Assembly (NCBI GenBank): GCA_009774395.1
Contig: VSNQ01000001.1
Location: forward strand, 81,638 to 112,482
Direction of reading: 5' to 3'
DNA from: Lachnospiraceae bacterium
GTDB taxonomy: Bacteria > Bacillota > Clostridia > Lachnospirales > Lachnospiraceae
DNA length: 30,845 bases
The notes beneath the pieces are model-generated. The model saw only the letters and a list, made by a program, of their open reading frames with translations. It ran no database searches and was not told the origin of the DNA. The first letter of the stretch is position 1. Each line of letters starts with the position of its first letter. The position numbers and the translations under genes were made by a program. This document shows, piece after piece, positions 18,271 through 25,122 of this stretch.

Positions 18271-18748
18271 TCTTTATCCTACCGCCAACCGTGATCTAAG
18301 CAATCCGCGAAAAATGCTGTCCTTTAGTGCCTTCGAGGATATTATAACAGACTTTTTTAGAATTTGCCTTCTTTTTATACATACAAGAATAAATTACCAG
18401 GAAAGTTCATGCTGTTCCAGCAACAGGTAAAAATCCATGCAAAAATTGCAATACGAACTGCATTCATTATGCAAATGTGTTTTTACTTGTTATATGTAAG
18501 TTTTCGTACAGGCTTTGCAGTAAATACTAAGCCTTGTATGAACAGTAAAGAAAGTTCGCATATTTAAAATTTGCATATTTTAATCTTTCATATCAAAAAG
18601 CTCTTATTTGAAGCTCCTATACGAGAAGTATAGCATACTATCCAATAATTCACCATAAATTAAATAGAAATTTTGTTAAAATTAAATATTTGCTGTTACT
18701 ATACGCTTTCAATGTCATTTTCTATGGATTTTCCTTACTTTCTTCGTT
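18271..18748 (-). other. Gene-free gap between GT-C copy B and GT2 copy B, with promoter and remnant
   Basis: It holds the GT2 copy B promoter, an extended -10 reading TGTTATAAT (18341-18349 on the minus strand). Just upstream (about 18370-18480) is a broken coding-like trace, FLHGFLPVAG then FLVIYS with stops between, matching the remnant before copy A. So the block remnant-promoter-GT2 was duplicated. The rest is AT-rich with no recognised feature. Confidence 0.5.
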
Positions 18749-20944
18749 CTATTCTTGCATAAAACGTTCAAACAAAGCCCCATTATTTGGTACTAACAGT
18801 GTAAAATCCGGCGTTTCTGCAATCGAAAAAAATTGCTCCCGCACTGTATTGCGACTGCCAAACTCCGCACCGGTTACATAGAAAGCTTCCTTATTCGGCT
18901 GCATTTCCTGCGTTGTTGCAATCACAACTTGTTTTTCTGGTAGATAAAACTGCAAAACCAACCCCATACGATACCCGCTTGTATCCCGCAAAAAATAAAT
19001 CGTTTCTTTCTTATTATCTAACGCAAGCTTATTTATCGCCTCTGCTATCTCTGGCATAGAGCGTTCTATATTCTTATTAACGGGAATAACATAGTCTTCC
19101 ACCATTGCAATCCCCATATATCCCCAAACACATGCAACACCAAACAATACCAAGCATTGTCTTTTTATCATTGATTTGGGCTGCAATAATTGTGCCTCTT
19201 GTACTTGCTGTTTTGACAGATTTTTATGATTTTTTGATACAAAATAATTCATTTTCTGATTTATTATATTTGCATTTTTACTTTGAAAAATATGTTTCAA
19301 GAAGCATTTCAATGTTCTTATATCGGGCAGTTTAGCTTTCAAAATAATGCAGATTGCAGCTGCTTCTAATATTGTTAACCTTGCCGTTTCCCACACTCTA
19401 AAATGCAGTATTTCATTATCCCAAAACACCCTGCTCAGCATAATACTGTGCACCTTTTGGAAAGAATCTCCGCCTGCCTGAATCAATGCATTCTGACAAA
19501 TCCAAGCAGCCAGTAAATAAATAATAGAAAAAATGCATAAATGGCTCAGCCATTTTTTATCACAAAACAACACATATAAACCATACAATATCAAAATTCC
19601 TGTTACAGCTTCTTGGTATCTGCCATACACAAGACTATCCACACGCCATATATCTATTTTGAACAGCACGCATACTCCAAATAATCCCAACCATATTAAA
19701 AACACGCCGAAATACCAAATATTTTCCGCGGTTACAGTAACGTCAACTTCTTTTGTTTCACTGAAATTTCTTATTTTTCGGTATCCAATTTTTGCATAAT
19801 TACGCACAACAAATACAAAACGTTTGCTTAGATCTAACAGTGCAAAACAAATCACTAACCCTGATGCGGCAGCTAAGTAAAACCATTTTCCTGCAATACT
19901 CACTAAAAACTTTAAAAATCCAGAAGGCGTAAAAATTCCCAGCACTTTTGCAATCTGCCCAGCAAAGTCATTCGTTGCCAGCCTTGCATCTGCATTTTCT
20001 GCTATATTTCGTAAATCATCTATATTTTGTGCCAACAAAATGCACGCTATTATAACCACACCTATACTTATTAATATCGCAATTCTACCTTTTCCATTAT
20101 CCGCAAGATACAACACCAGCAGACAAAACATCGCTCCCAAAATAATAAATAATGTTTTTTGATTCCATACGCTATAAAATGCTTCTGCCCATGTAATTGG
20201 TATATTTGCTAAATAAAAATCATTTTGCAGTTTGCACTTTATACACTGATGCACAATACTGCCAATGCATAACACAGCAAAAAAAGCGGCAGCCTGTGGT
20301 ATACGGCTTCTTTTCTCCTGTTTCAAAAGCATTACCACAACTACCGAAGCTATCACTACAGCAATGCATCTTTGATGCACTGTATACATATAAAAGGAAA
20401 CAAATGCAAAACAAATATAACTTGCAATGCTTCCTTTATCTGTCATACACATCATCACGTAAAAATATACCCAAAACAAAAAAGCCAGCGCCGCTTCTGT
20501 CAGCGTTAAATGAGAGTAAACGATTATTGAAGGATACAGCAAGACCACAAAGCATGAGAAATCGCGCACATACCAACTCCAATTTTGCAAATATCTAACG
20601 CACAATTTTTTTGCTATAAAAAAGCTTACCACAAGCATAAAAGCGTGCATTATAATTGCAGTCTGAAACATCTGTGCATAATTCCATTTACATATACGGG
20701 CAAGCAACTGAATGGGTAACAGTAGTAAGCTATACCCATAAGAATAATAACTAATACTCTTTGCCGCCGCTGACCAATCCTGCCCTATCCAAAAAGAACT
20801 ATTTGCCCAATAGCCAAATTCATCACTATAAACAATCGGCTGTTTCGTTTCCGAAAGACGATATGTTGCAAAAAAGAACAGAATCACCATAATCATGAAT
20901 TGCATCAGCCATTCTTTCTTCTCTTTGCATTTCCATAAACGCAT
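18749..20944 (-). CDS. GT-C-like polytopic membrane glycosyltransferase (copy B)
   Basis: 731 residues with about 12 hydrophobic helices. The first loop carries IVYSDEFGYW (Asp41, Glu42), then QDWS, SYYSYGYSL, SHLTLTEAAL and YTVHQR, all shared with copy A (13082-15235). The region LATNDFAGQIAKVLGIFTP parallels QVNDLAGQIGILKNLFTK of copy A. The C-terminal 120 residues (after YVIPVNKNIERSM) are a soluble extracytoplasmic domain divergent from copy A, suggesting a different acceptor. The start at 20944 has only a weak GGAG 10 bases upstream. It lies between glf and GT2 copy B on the same strand and probably uses a polyprenyl-phosphate sugar made by the neighbouring GT2. Assignment to GT-C rests on topology and the loop acidic pair. 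Confidence 0.75.
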   Translation of the reverse strand: MRLWKCKEKKEWLMQFMIMVILFFFATYRLSETKQPIVYSDEFGYWANSSFWIGQDWSAAAKSISYYSYGYSLLLLPIQLLARICKWNYAQMFQTAIIMHAFMLVVSFFIAKKLCVRYLQNWSWYVRDFSCFVVLLYPSIIVYSHLTLTEAALAFLFWVYFYVMMCMTDKGSIASYICFAFVSFYMYTVHQRCIAVVIASVVVVMLLKQEKRSRIPQAAAFFAVLCIGSIVHQCIKCKLQNDFYLANIPITWAEAFYSVWNQKTLFIILGAMFCLLVLYLADNGKGRIAILISIGVVIIACILLAQNIDDLRNIAENADARLATNDFAGQIAKVLGIFTPSGFLKFLVSIAGKWFYLAAASGLVICFALLDLSKRFVFVVRNYAKIGYRKIRNFSETKEVDVTVTAENIWYFGVFLIWLGLFGVCVLFKIDIWRVDSLVYGRYQEAVTGILILYGLYVLFCDKKWLSHLCIFSIIYLLAAWICQNALIQAGGDSFQKVHSIMLSRVFWDNEILHFRVWETARLTILEAAAICIILKAKLPDIRTLKCFLKHIFQSKNANIINQKMNYFVSKNHKNLSKQQVQEAQLLQPKSMIKRQCLVLFGVACVWGYMGIAMVEDYVIPVNKNIERSMPEIAEAINKLALDNKKETIYFLRDTSGYRMGLVLQFYLPEKQVVIATTQEMQPNKEAFYVTGAEFGSRNTVREQFFSIAETPDFTLLVPNNGALFERFMQE

Positions 20945-21004
20945 ACTATGCGGACTCCATTTTTAAATATTTAGTATAACCCATATAAAATAACCTTATT
21001 CTTG

Positions 21005-21061
21005 GTGTAGATTATACTAGTACAACCTCGTACTTAGGCTCTACTCACAAATAATCTACAC
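21005..21061. repeat. Hairpin between glf and GT-C copy B
   Basis: GTGTAGATTAT (21005-21015) pairs exactly with 21051-21061; an inner AGTAC/GTACT pair also exists. There is no following T-run on the minus strand, so an attenuator or RNA-stability role is as likely as termination. Confidence 0.5.
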
Positions 21062-21081
21062 AATTCCTTATTACTTCAAAA

Positions 21082-22191
21082 TTAATGCAACGCTAATTCC
21101 TCTCGCGCAACTGCCAATGCACGCTCAATCACCTTGTCCATATCATAGTATTTATATTCGCCAAGTCTTCCCCCGAAAATTACCTTCTGCTCTCTCTTGG
21201 CTAGTTCTGAATATGCTGCATAAAGTGTGCTGTTTTTCTCATCATTAATCGGATAGTATGGTTCCTCCCCTTTTGTCCACTCACTTGGGTACTCCTTAGA
21301 AATTACAGTTTTTGGCTGATTTCCAAAAACAAAATGTTTATGCTCTATAATACGTGTATACGGTATGTCACGTTCTGTATAATTCACTACCGCATTGCCC
21401 TGATAATTTTCACAATCCAATATTTCCTCTTCAAAACGCACCATACGGTATTCCAACACCCCTAATGTATAATCAAAAAATCGGTCAATCTGCCCTGTAT
21501 ACACAACCTTATCCGCCAATGCGTCAAATGCCGTCTTATCTTTAAAATAATCAACTTCTAACTGTACTTCAATGCCCTCTAGCATTTTCTCAACCATTGC
21601 CGTATACCCCTGTATTGGTATCCCTTGATAGCGGTCATTAAAATAATTATTATCATATGTAAAACGTAAAGGCAGACGCTTTATAATAAAAGCCGGCAAA
21701 TCCTTGCAGCTTCGCCCCCACTGTTTTTCCGTATAACCCTTCACCAGCTTTTCATAAACATCACGCCCTGCAAGAGATAGTGCCTGTTCCTCCAAGTTCT
21801 GAGGGTCTGAAATATCCAATTCCGCAATCTGTTGCGCAATTATATCCTTCGCTTCCTGCGGTGTACGAATATTCCACATTTTGCTAAATGTATTCATATT
21901 AAAGGGCAAATTATAAAGTTCATTTTTATATACCGCAATCGGCGCATTAATATATTGATTAAACTCCGCAAATTGGTTTACATACTCCCATACTGCCTTA
22001 TTGCTTGTATGAAAAATATGCGCGCCATACTCATGTACCGCAATCCCCTCCACTTCCTTAGTATAAATATTTCCGGCGATATGGCTCCGCTTATCAATTA
22101 CTAGACAGCTTTTCCCTGCCTTCTTCGCCTCCTGCGCAAAGACTGCGCCATACAAACCCGCACCAACAATTAAATAATTATATTTTGCCAT
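21082..22191 (-). CDS. glf: UDP-galactopyranose mutase
   Basis: 369 residues, the usual length of bacterial Glf. It interconverts UDP-galactopyranose and UDP-galactofuranose, the donor for Galf-containing surface glycans; cytoplasmic flavoenzyme. The N-terminal FAD-binding motif is YLIVGAGLYGAVFAQEAKK (6-24), with VIDKRSHIAGNIYT (31-44) and the conserved EYGAHIFHT. NLPFNMNTF, GYTEKQWGR, RYQGIPIQGYTAM, RDIPYTRIIEHKHF, YYPIND and the closing FGGRLGEYKYYDMD are all Glf signatures. AAGGAAG lies 8 bases before ATG 22191. It is the first gene of the glycan cluster in transcription order, followed by GT-C copy B, which supports a Galf-containing polymer or decoration. All expected motifs are present. 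Confidence 0.95.
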   Translation of the reverse strand: MAKYNYLIVGAGLYGAVFAQEAKKAGKSCLVIDKRSHIAGNIYTKEVEGIAVHEYGAHIFHTSNKAVWEYVNQFAEFNQYINAPIAVYKNELYNLPFNMNTFSKMWNIRTPQEAKDIIAQQIAELDISDPQNLEEQALSLAGRDVYEKLVKGYTEKQWGRSCKDLPAFIIKRLPLRFTYDNNYFNDRYQGIPIQGYTAMVEKMLEGIEVQLEVDYFKDKTAFDALADKVVYTGQIDRFFDYTLGVLEYRMVRFEEEILDCENYQGNAVVNYTERDIPYTRIIEHKHFVFGNQPKTVISKEYPSEWTKGEEPYYPINDEKNSTLYAAYSELAKREQKVIFGGRLGEYKYYDMDKVIERALAVAREELALH

Positions 22192-22243
22192 TTTTAAACT
22201 TCCTTTCCCTTTATTTCATCATTATAGAACAATAAAAAATTAT

Positions 22244-22396
22244 TATACTCACGAGCGAATAAATTTGGGGCTGTCGCAATAAGCTTTGATGCTACTAGAT
22301 ATGGTATAAATCTTAGCACAGAGTTAGAATATCTTGTATCCGTTTATCTTAATGCGACAGCCCCTATTTGCCCCAACCTCGCTTTGCTCGGTGATA
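22244..22396. repeat. Palindromic element 1 (family TATACTCAC...), with an insertion
   Basis: The left arm TATACTCACGAGCG begins at 22244; a partly complementary right arm (CTCGGTGATA) ends at 22396. A 98-bp element with 17-bp inverted ends (22267-22364) occupies the middle. Family membership rests on the left terminus and is less certain than for later copies. Confidence 0.4.
22267..22364. mobile_element. 98-bp MITE-like element with 17-bp terminal inverted repeats
   Basis: GGGGCTGTCGCAATAAG (22267-22283) pairs with 22348-22364 with one mismatch. GGGGCTGTCGCA-type ends resemble those of IS elements, and there is no coding capacity inside. A clear target duplication is not visible. It could instead be a long-loop hairpin downstream of nothing obvious. 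Confidence 0.45.
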
Positions 22397-22465
22397 CTTT
22401 TAACCACCACTATTACAACCACAACAATCCCTATTTGCCCCAACCTCGCTTCGCTCGGTGATACT
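22362..22465 (+). repeat. 37-bp direct repeat, two copies 67 bp apart
   Basis: 22362-22398 and 22429-22465 are identical except one C/T. Both include CCTCGCTTxGCTCGGTGATA. Confidence 0.75.
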
Positions 22466-22595
22466 CTGACCGCAGCAGAGCTGCGAGGAATTAGACCCAT
22501 AACAGATTAAATTTTCCTTTCTGCATAGCCCCTATTGCTCGCTTATGCAATATGGATTATGCAGAAATTAGAAAATCTTAACGGTCATCAGTATA
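22460..22595. repeat. Palindromic element 2 with a 30-bp insertion
   Basis: Arms ATTTTCCTTTCTGCATA and TATGCAGAAATTAGAAAAT enclose ATTGC...GCAAT; the right end is ATCTTAACGGTCATCAGTATA. The left end GATACTCTGACCG is separated from its arm by about 30 bp containing CGCAGCAGAGCTGCG (22471-22485), a sequence that recurs at 30781-30795. Confidence 0.55.
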
Positions 22596-22683
22596 TTCAC
22601 ATGCTATTTTGTTATTTTGTCACTCTTTCTTTCCTGTTCTTTAAGGCAATCTTATTATAGCAAATTATTGTGTGATATTCAAT

Positions 22684-22778
22684 TATACTTTACATTTTCC
22701 AAAATAAACGCATTCACAAAAAGTTACATACGATATGGGCTGTGCAGAAATTGGAAAATCTTAACGGTCGTTCGTATA
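22684..22778. repeat. Palindromic element 3
   Basis: Right arm GCTGTGCAGAAATTGGAAAA, then CTTAACGGTCGTTCGTATA, identical to element 4. The left arm (TATACTTTACATTTTCC) is diverged, but ATTTTCC still pairs with GGAAAAT. Confidence 0.55.
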
Positions 22779-22807
22779 ACATATTTCCTTGAAACGCCCG
22801 TGTGCAT

Positions 22808-22860
22808 AAAAAGAGAAAAGCAGGTATAACACCGCCCTTTTCTTGCAATGTATACCTGCT
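22808..22860 (-). terminator. Terminator-like hairpin without an evident gene
   Basis: AGCAGGTATA (22819-22828) pairs exactly with 22851-22860; on the minus strand it is followed by TTTTCTCTTTTTA. The stem sequence matches the terminator of the second XRE gene (23936-23981), suggesting an orphan left by a lost third copy. Confidence 0.6.
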
Positions 22861-22919
22861 CCTTTCGTTCTATTCCATCTTATTCAATATCAATCTCACA
22901 ATTACATATAATAATATAT

Positions 22920-23021
22920 TATACTCACAAGCAATTAAATTTTCCATTCTGCACAGCACGTATTGCCCGCTTATGCAATGGGCTGTACAGAAATTGGAAA
23001 ATCTTAACGGTCGTTCGTATA
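22920..23021. repeat. Palindromic element 4 (well-preserved copy)
   Basis: 102 bp from TATACTCACAAGC to TCGTTCGTATA. Arms AATTTTCCATTCTGCACAGC and GCTGTACAGAAATTGGAAAA pair almost fully; the tip is TATTGCCCGCTTATGCAAT. It lies directly downstream of the first XRE gene's terminator. Confidence 0.7.
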
Positions 23022-23028
23022 CTTATAA

Positions 23029-23055
23029 TAAAAGCACTACCTTCTGTTAAGTGCT
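23029..23055 (-). terminator. Terminator of the first A9-linked XRE gene
   Basis: The minus strand has AGCACT (23050-23055), an 11-base loop and AGTGCT (23033-23038), followed by TTTATTATAAG. It begins 12 bases after the stop at 23067. Confidence 0.65.
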
Positions 23056-23066
23056 GCTCTATCACT

Positions 23067-23471
23067 CTAATTTTCTAGTCCGGTTTCATCCGCCTTATTT
23101 AGCAACGCAGTCAACTCTGTATTCATTACTGCAGATATATCATTTATATCCTCTAATGCTTTACCACTTCCACAAGAAAAATAATTATATAATTGCAACA
23201 GAAGAACTAGCTTGTCCTTCTCGGTACAATTCACTATCTTCTTCCACAAACCTGCTAAATCCGGCTGTTCTCCAAATAAAATATAATCTACAGATACGCC
23301 TAATTCCTTTTTCAAAATTCGAAAACTGTTTATAGAAACACAATTTTCAGCACTCTCCATCTTTTTATACGCTGACAACGAAATATCTAATATTTCTGCA
23401 AATTTTTGTTGTGTTATTCCTAAATTTTTACGTACTTGATGTAATCTCTTTGCCGCTTCAAGCTTTTCCAC
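23067..23471 (-). CDS. XRE-family regulator, paralogue 1, downstream of an out-of-frame ATG-A9
   Basis: 134 residues from a GTG at 23471. The HTH (about 7-63) reads LHQVRKNLGITQQKFAEILD, then SLSAYKKMES, typical XRE. ELGVSVDYILFGEQPDLAG follows, then a helical tail. It is about 60 percent identical to the paralogue at 24013-24393. The GTG has no good ribosome binding site. The strong GGAGGAAAATCGT-ATG at 23493 precedes nine A residues and leads to a stop after five codons (MKKKR). With one A fewer it would read MKKNDNQVEKLEA straight into this frame, matching the same hypothetical start in paralogue 2. So expression may need slippage, or the locus is phase-OFF. Likely a transcriptional regulator; target unknown. 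Palindromic elements flank it. Confidence 0.75.
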   Translation of the reverse strand: MEKLEAAKRLHQVRKNLGITQQKFAEILDISLSAYKKMESAENCVSINSFRILKKELGVSVDYILFGEQPDLAGLWKKIVNCTEKDKLVLLLQLYNYFSCGSGKALEDINDISAVMNTELTALLNKADETGLEN

Positions 23472-23475
23472 CTGA

Positions 23476-23493
23476 TTATCGTTTTTTTTTCAT
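23476..23493 (-). other. Start signal and A9 run, five-codon frame MKKKR-stop (paralogue 1)
   Basis: ATG at 23491-23493, nine A on the minus strand (23482-23490), CGA, then TAA. GGAGGAA stands just upstream. The run puts the ATG one base out of frame with the XRE gene. The arrangement is the same as at 24410-24427. Confidence 0.8.
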
Positions 23494-23554
23494 ACGATTT
23501 TCCTCCAATTTTATTTTACGATAATTTTTCAACTAGAGAAGGTAAATTTCATAT

Positions 23555-23642
23555 TATACTAGTACTTAAATTTGCCAATAACGCCGACTCGCAAGCATAA
23601 TTATCTTGCGCAATATGGCAAAATTTATCGTTTATTAGTATA
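23555..23642. repeat. Palindromic element 5 (diverged)
   Basis: 88 bp from TATACTAGTA to TATTAGTATA, with AAATTTGCCA pairing TGGCAAAATTT. The internal sequence differs from element 4 but keeps complementarity. It lies upstream of the first XRE gene, and its left end reads AGTATAATAT on the minus strand, a possible -10. Confidence 0.5.
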
Positions 23643-23835
23643 TTTATATTCATTTTCAAGGTATTAATGAAATTAACCTTACCCAAACACCTCTATCATT
23701 ATAAATGATATTGGTAAAGATTTCCATAATATTTGTAGATTTTTACACTTTTTTAAGATTTACGAAGTTATCTCACTGCAAAGTCTTCTTAGATCTGTGA
23801 AATATTGAGATATTTTCTAGGGAAACCTATTAATA

Positions 23836-23936
23836 TATACTCGTTAATGCATTTATCTGCCGATTTCTGTTCAACATTGCCAATGTGCTTACTCGTTATA
23901 CATTTAGGTCGGCAAATGTTTTCGTTCATGAGTATA
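23836..23936. repeat. Palindromic element 6 (diverged)
   Basis: 101 bp from TATACTCGTTAATGC to CGTTCATGAGTATA, with ATCTGCCGA pairing TCGGCAAAT. Its right end abuts the T-run of the second XRE gene's terminator. Confidence 0.5.
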
Positions 23937-23981
23937 AAAAGCAGGTATGTTTCTGCGCAACTTACGCCATCCCATACCTGC
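23936..23981 (-). terminator. Terminator of the second A9-linked XRE gene
   Basis: GCAGGTATG (23941-23949) pairs exactly with CATACCTGC (23973-23981). On the minus strand the stem ends in TTTTT (23936-23940), 32 bases after the gene's stop. Confidence 0.8.
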
Positions 23982-24012
23982 TCTTATCATTCTTATCTAC
24001 TAAAGGCTTTAC

Positions 24013-24393
24013 CTAACTGAAATTGACTTTATTTAAAAACTCCGTTATTGCATTATCCATTTCTGGTGTTTTCTCCTGCAACGTAGAAAACCTTATATTA
24101 TCTTCTTGTGCAAAATAACGGAATAATTGAATCATAAGATAAAGCTTGTCCTTATCAGAACAATTTACTATCTCTTTCCAAACATCTGCCAAATCTGGCT
24201 GTTCTCCAAACAAAATATAATCAGCGGATACGCCAAGTTCTCTGTTTAAGATCCGTAAGCTATTCAAGGAAACACAATTTTCACCACTCTCTATCTTCTT
24301 ATACGCGGATAACGAAATATCTAATATTTCTGCAAATTTTTGCTGTGTTAATCCTAAATTCGTACGAACCTGCTGCAATCTCTGCGCCATCAT
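24013..24393 (-). CDS. XRE-family regulator, paralogue 2, downstream of an out-of-frame ATG-A9
   Basis: 126 residues from ATG 24393 (a second ATG follows at 24390; AAAGG lies close upstream, so internal initiation is possible). The HTH spans about 4-57: RLQQVRTNLGLTQQKFAEIL, SLSAYKKIESGENCVSLNSL. The tail ELGVSADYILFGEQPDLADV and the C-terminal helices match paralogue 1. As there, GGAGGAATTTACT-ATG (24427) is followed by nine A and a stop after MKKKR. One A fewer gives MKKNDNQPERIMMAQRL, aligned without gap to paralogue 1. A TATAAT at 24497-24502 (minus) may be the -10. Probably a DNA-binding regulator controlling itself or the neighbouring palindromic elements; both ideas are inference. Confidence 0.75.
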   Translation of the reverse strand: MMAQRLQQVRTNLGLTQQKFAEILDISLSAYKKIESGENCVSLNSLRILNRELGVSADYILFGEQPDLADVWKEIVNCSDKDKLYLMIQLFRYFAQEDNIRFSTLQEKTPEMDNAITEFLNKVNFS

Positions 24394-24409
24394 AATCCTT
24401 TCCGGCTGA

Positions 24410-24427
24410 TTATCGTTTTTTTTTCAT
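24410..24427 (-). other. Start signal and A9 run, five-codon frame MKKKR-stop (paralogue 2)
   Basis: ATG at 24425-24427, nine A on the minus strand (24416-24424), CGA, TAA, with GGAGGAA upstream. Same run length and same frame offset as paralogue 1, although the codons after CGATAATCAG have diverged. Confidence 0.8.
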
Positions 24428-24662
24428 AGTAAATTCCTCCAACTAATTTCATTAAAAATATTTTTGAGAAGATGCATTCAAAATATATTATGTGCGATTA
24501 TATACAGTTGCGATTTTTGAAATTTATCTTACTCGCTGTTACTATGCCATTATATAACGAATTGGGAAAATATTCCAGAGGATTTTGAGATTTTATACTT
24601 TTTTAATAATATATACACGACTTATATTTAATATTTTTTGGCTTACAACTTTTTAACATTAT

Positions 24663-24754
24663 CATACTCACGAGCGCTCAAATTTACCATATATTTACGA
24701 TGCTTTCCGCTCGTGCGTCGAAGGATTGGGCAGATTTTAGTGACCATAAGTATA
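24663..24754. repeat. Palindromic element 7 (strongly diverged)
   Basis: From CATACTCACGAGCGCTCAAA to GATTTTAGTGACCATAAGTATA. The two ends pair over about 27 positions with many transitions that would give G-U pairs. The gap 24428-25119 otherwise holds only element 8 and a GTTTCGT/ACGAAAC hairpin at about 24812-24833. Confidence 0.4.
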
Positions 24755-24837
24755 AATACCATCAAAATATAACACTCTTTTATTTCGATCAGCAAACATA
24801 ACTTTTATACTGTTTCGTGTTTTTCTACGAAACTATT

Positions 24838-24941
24838 TATACTCACGAACGATTCAATTATCCTTTCTGCACAACACATATTGCCCGCTTATGCAATATG
24901 AGCTGTGCAGAAATTTGAAAATCTTAATGGTCGTTCGTATA
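24838..24941. repeat. Palindromic element 8 (well-preserved copy)
   Basis: 104 bp from TATACTCACGAACGA to TCGTTCGTATA. Outer arms match over 11 positions apart from a small internal insertion. TTTCTGCAC pairs with the GTGCAGAAA arm and ATATTGC with GCAATAT at the tip. Closest relative of element 4. Confidence 0.7.
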
Positions 24942-25122
24942 ATTTTGCCTAGATTGAACCTACTGCTCAATGCCAATACGAGTTTCTTCAACATTTGTAG
25001 GCCAGTAGCAGGAAAAAGACTCATTAGTATATGAAAGTATTATTACAAATATTTTTTGCTGCAATTCAGCCTCGCTAAATCGTAACGCATCAAACCATGC
25101 AAAACCACTTCATAAGGGCTTG

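Noticed and set aside
22244..24941. CRISPR array
   Set aside because: Repeats are 90-150-bp degenerate palindromes at irregular distances with no spacers of constant size and no cas genes.
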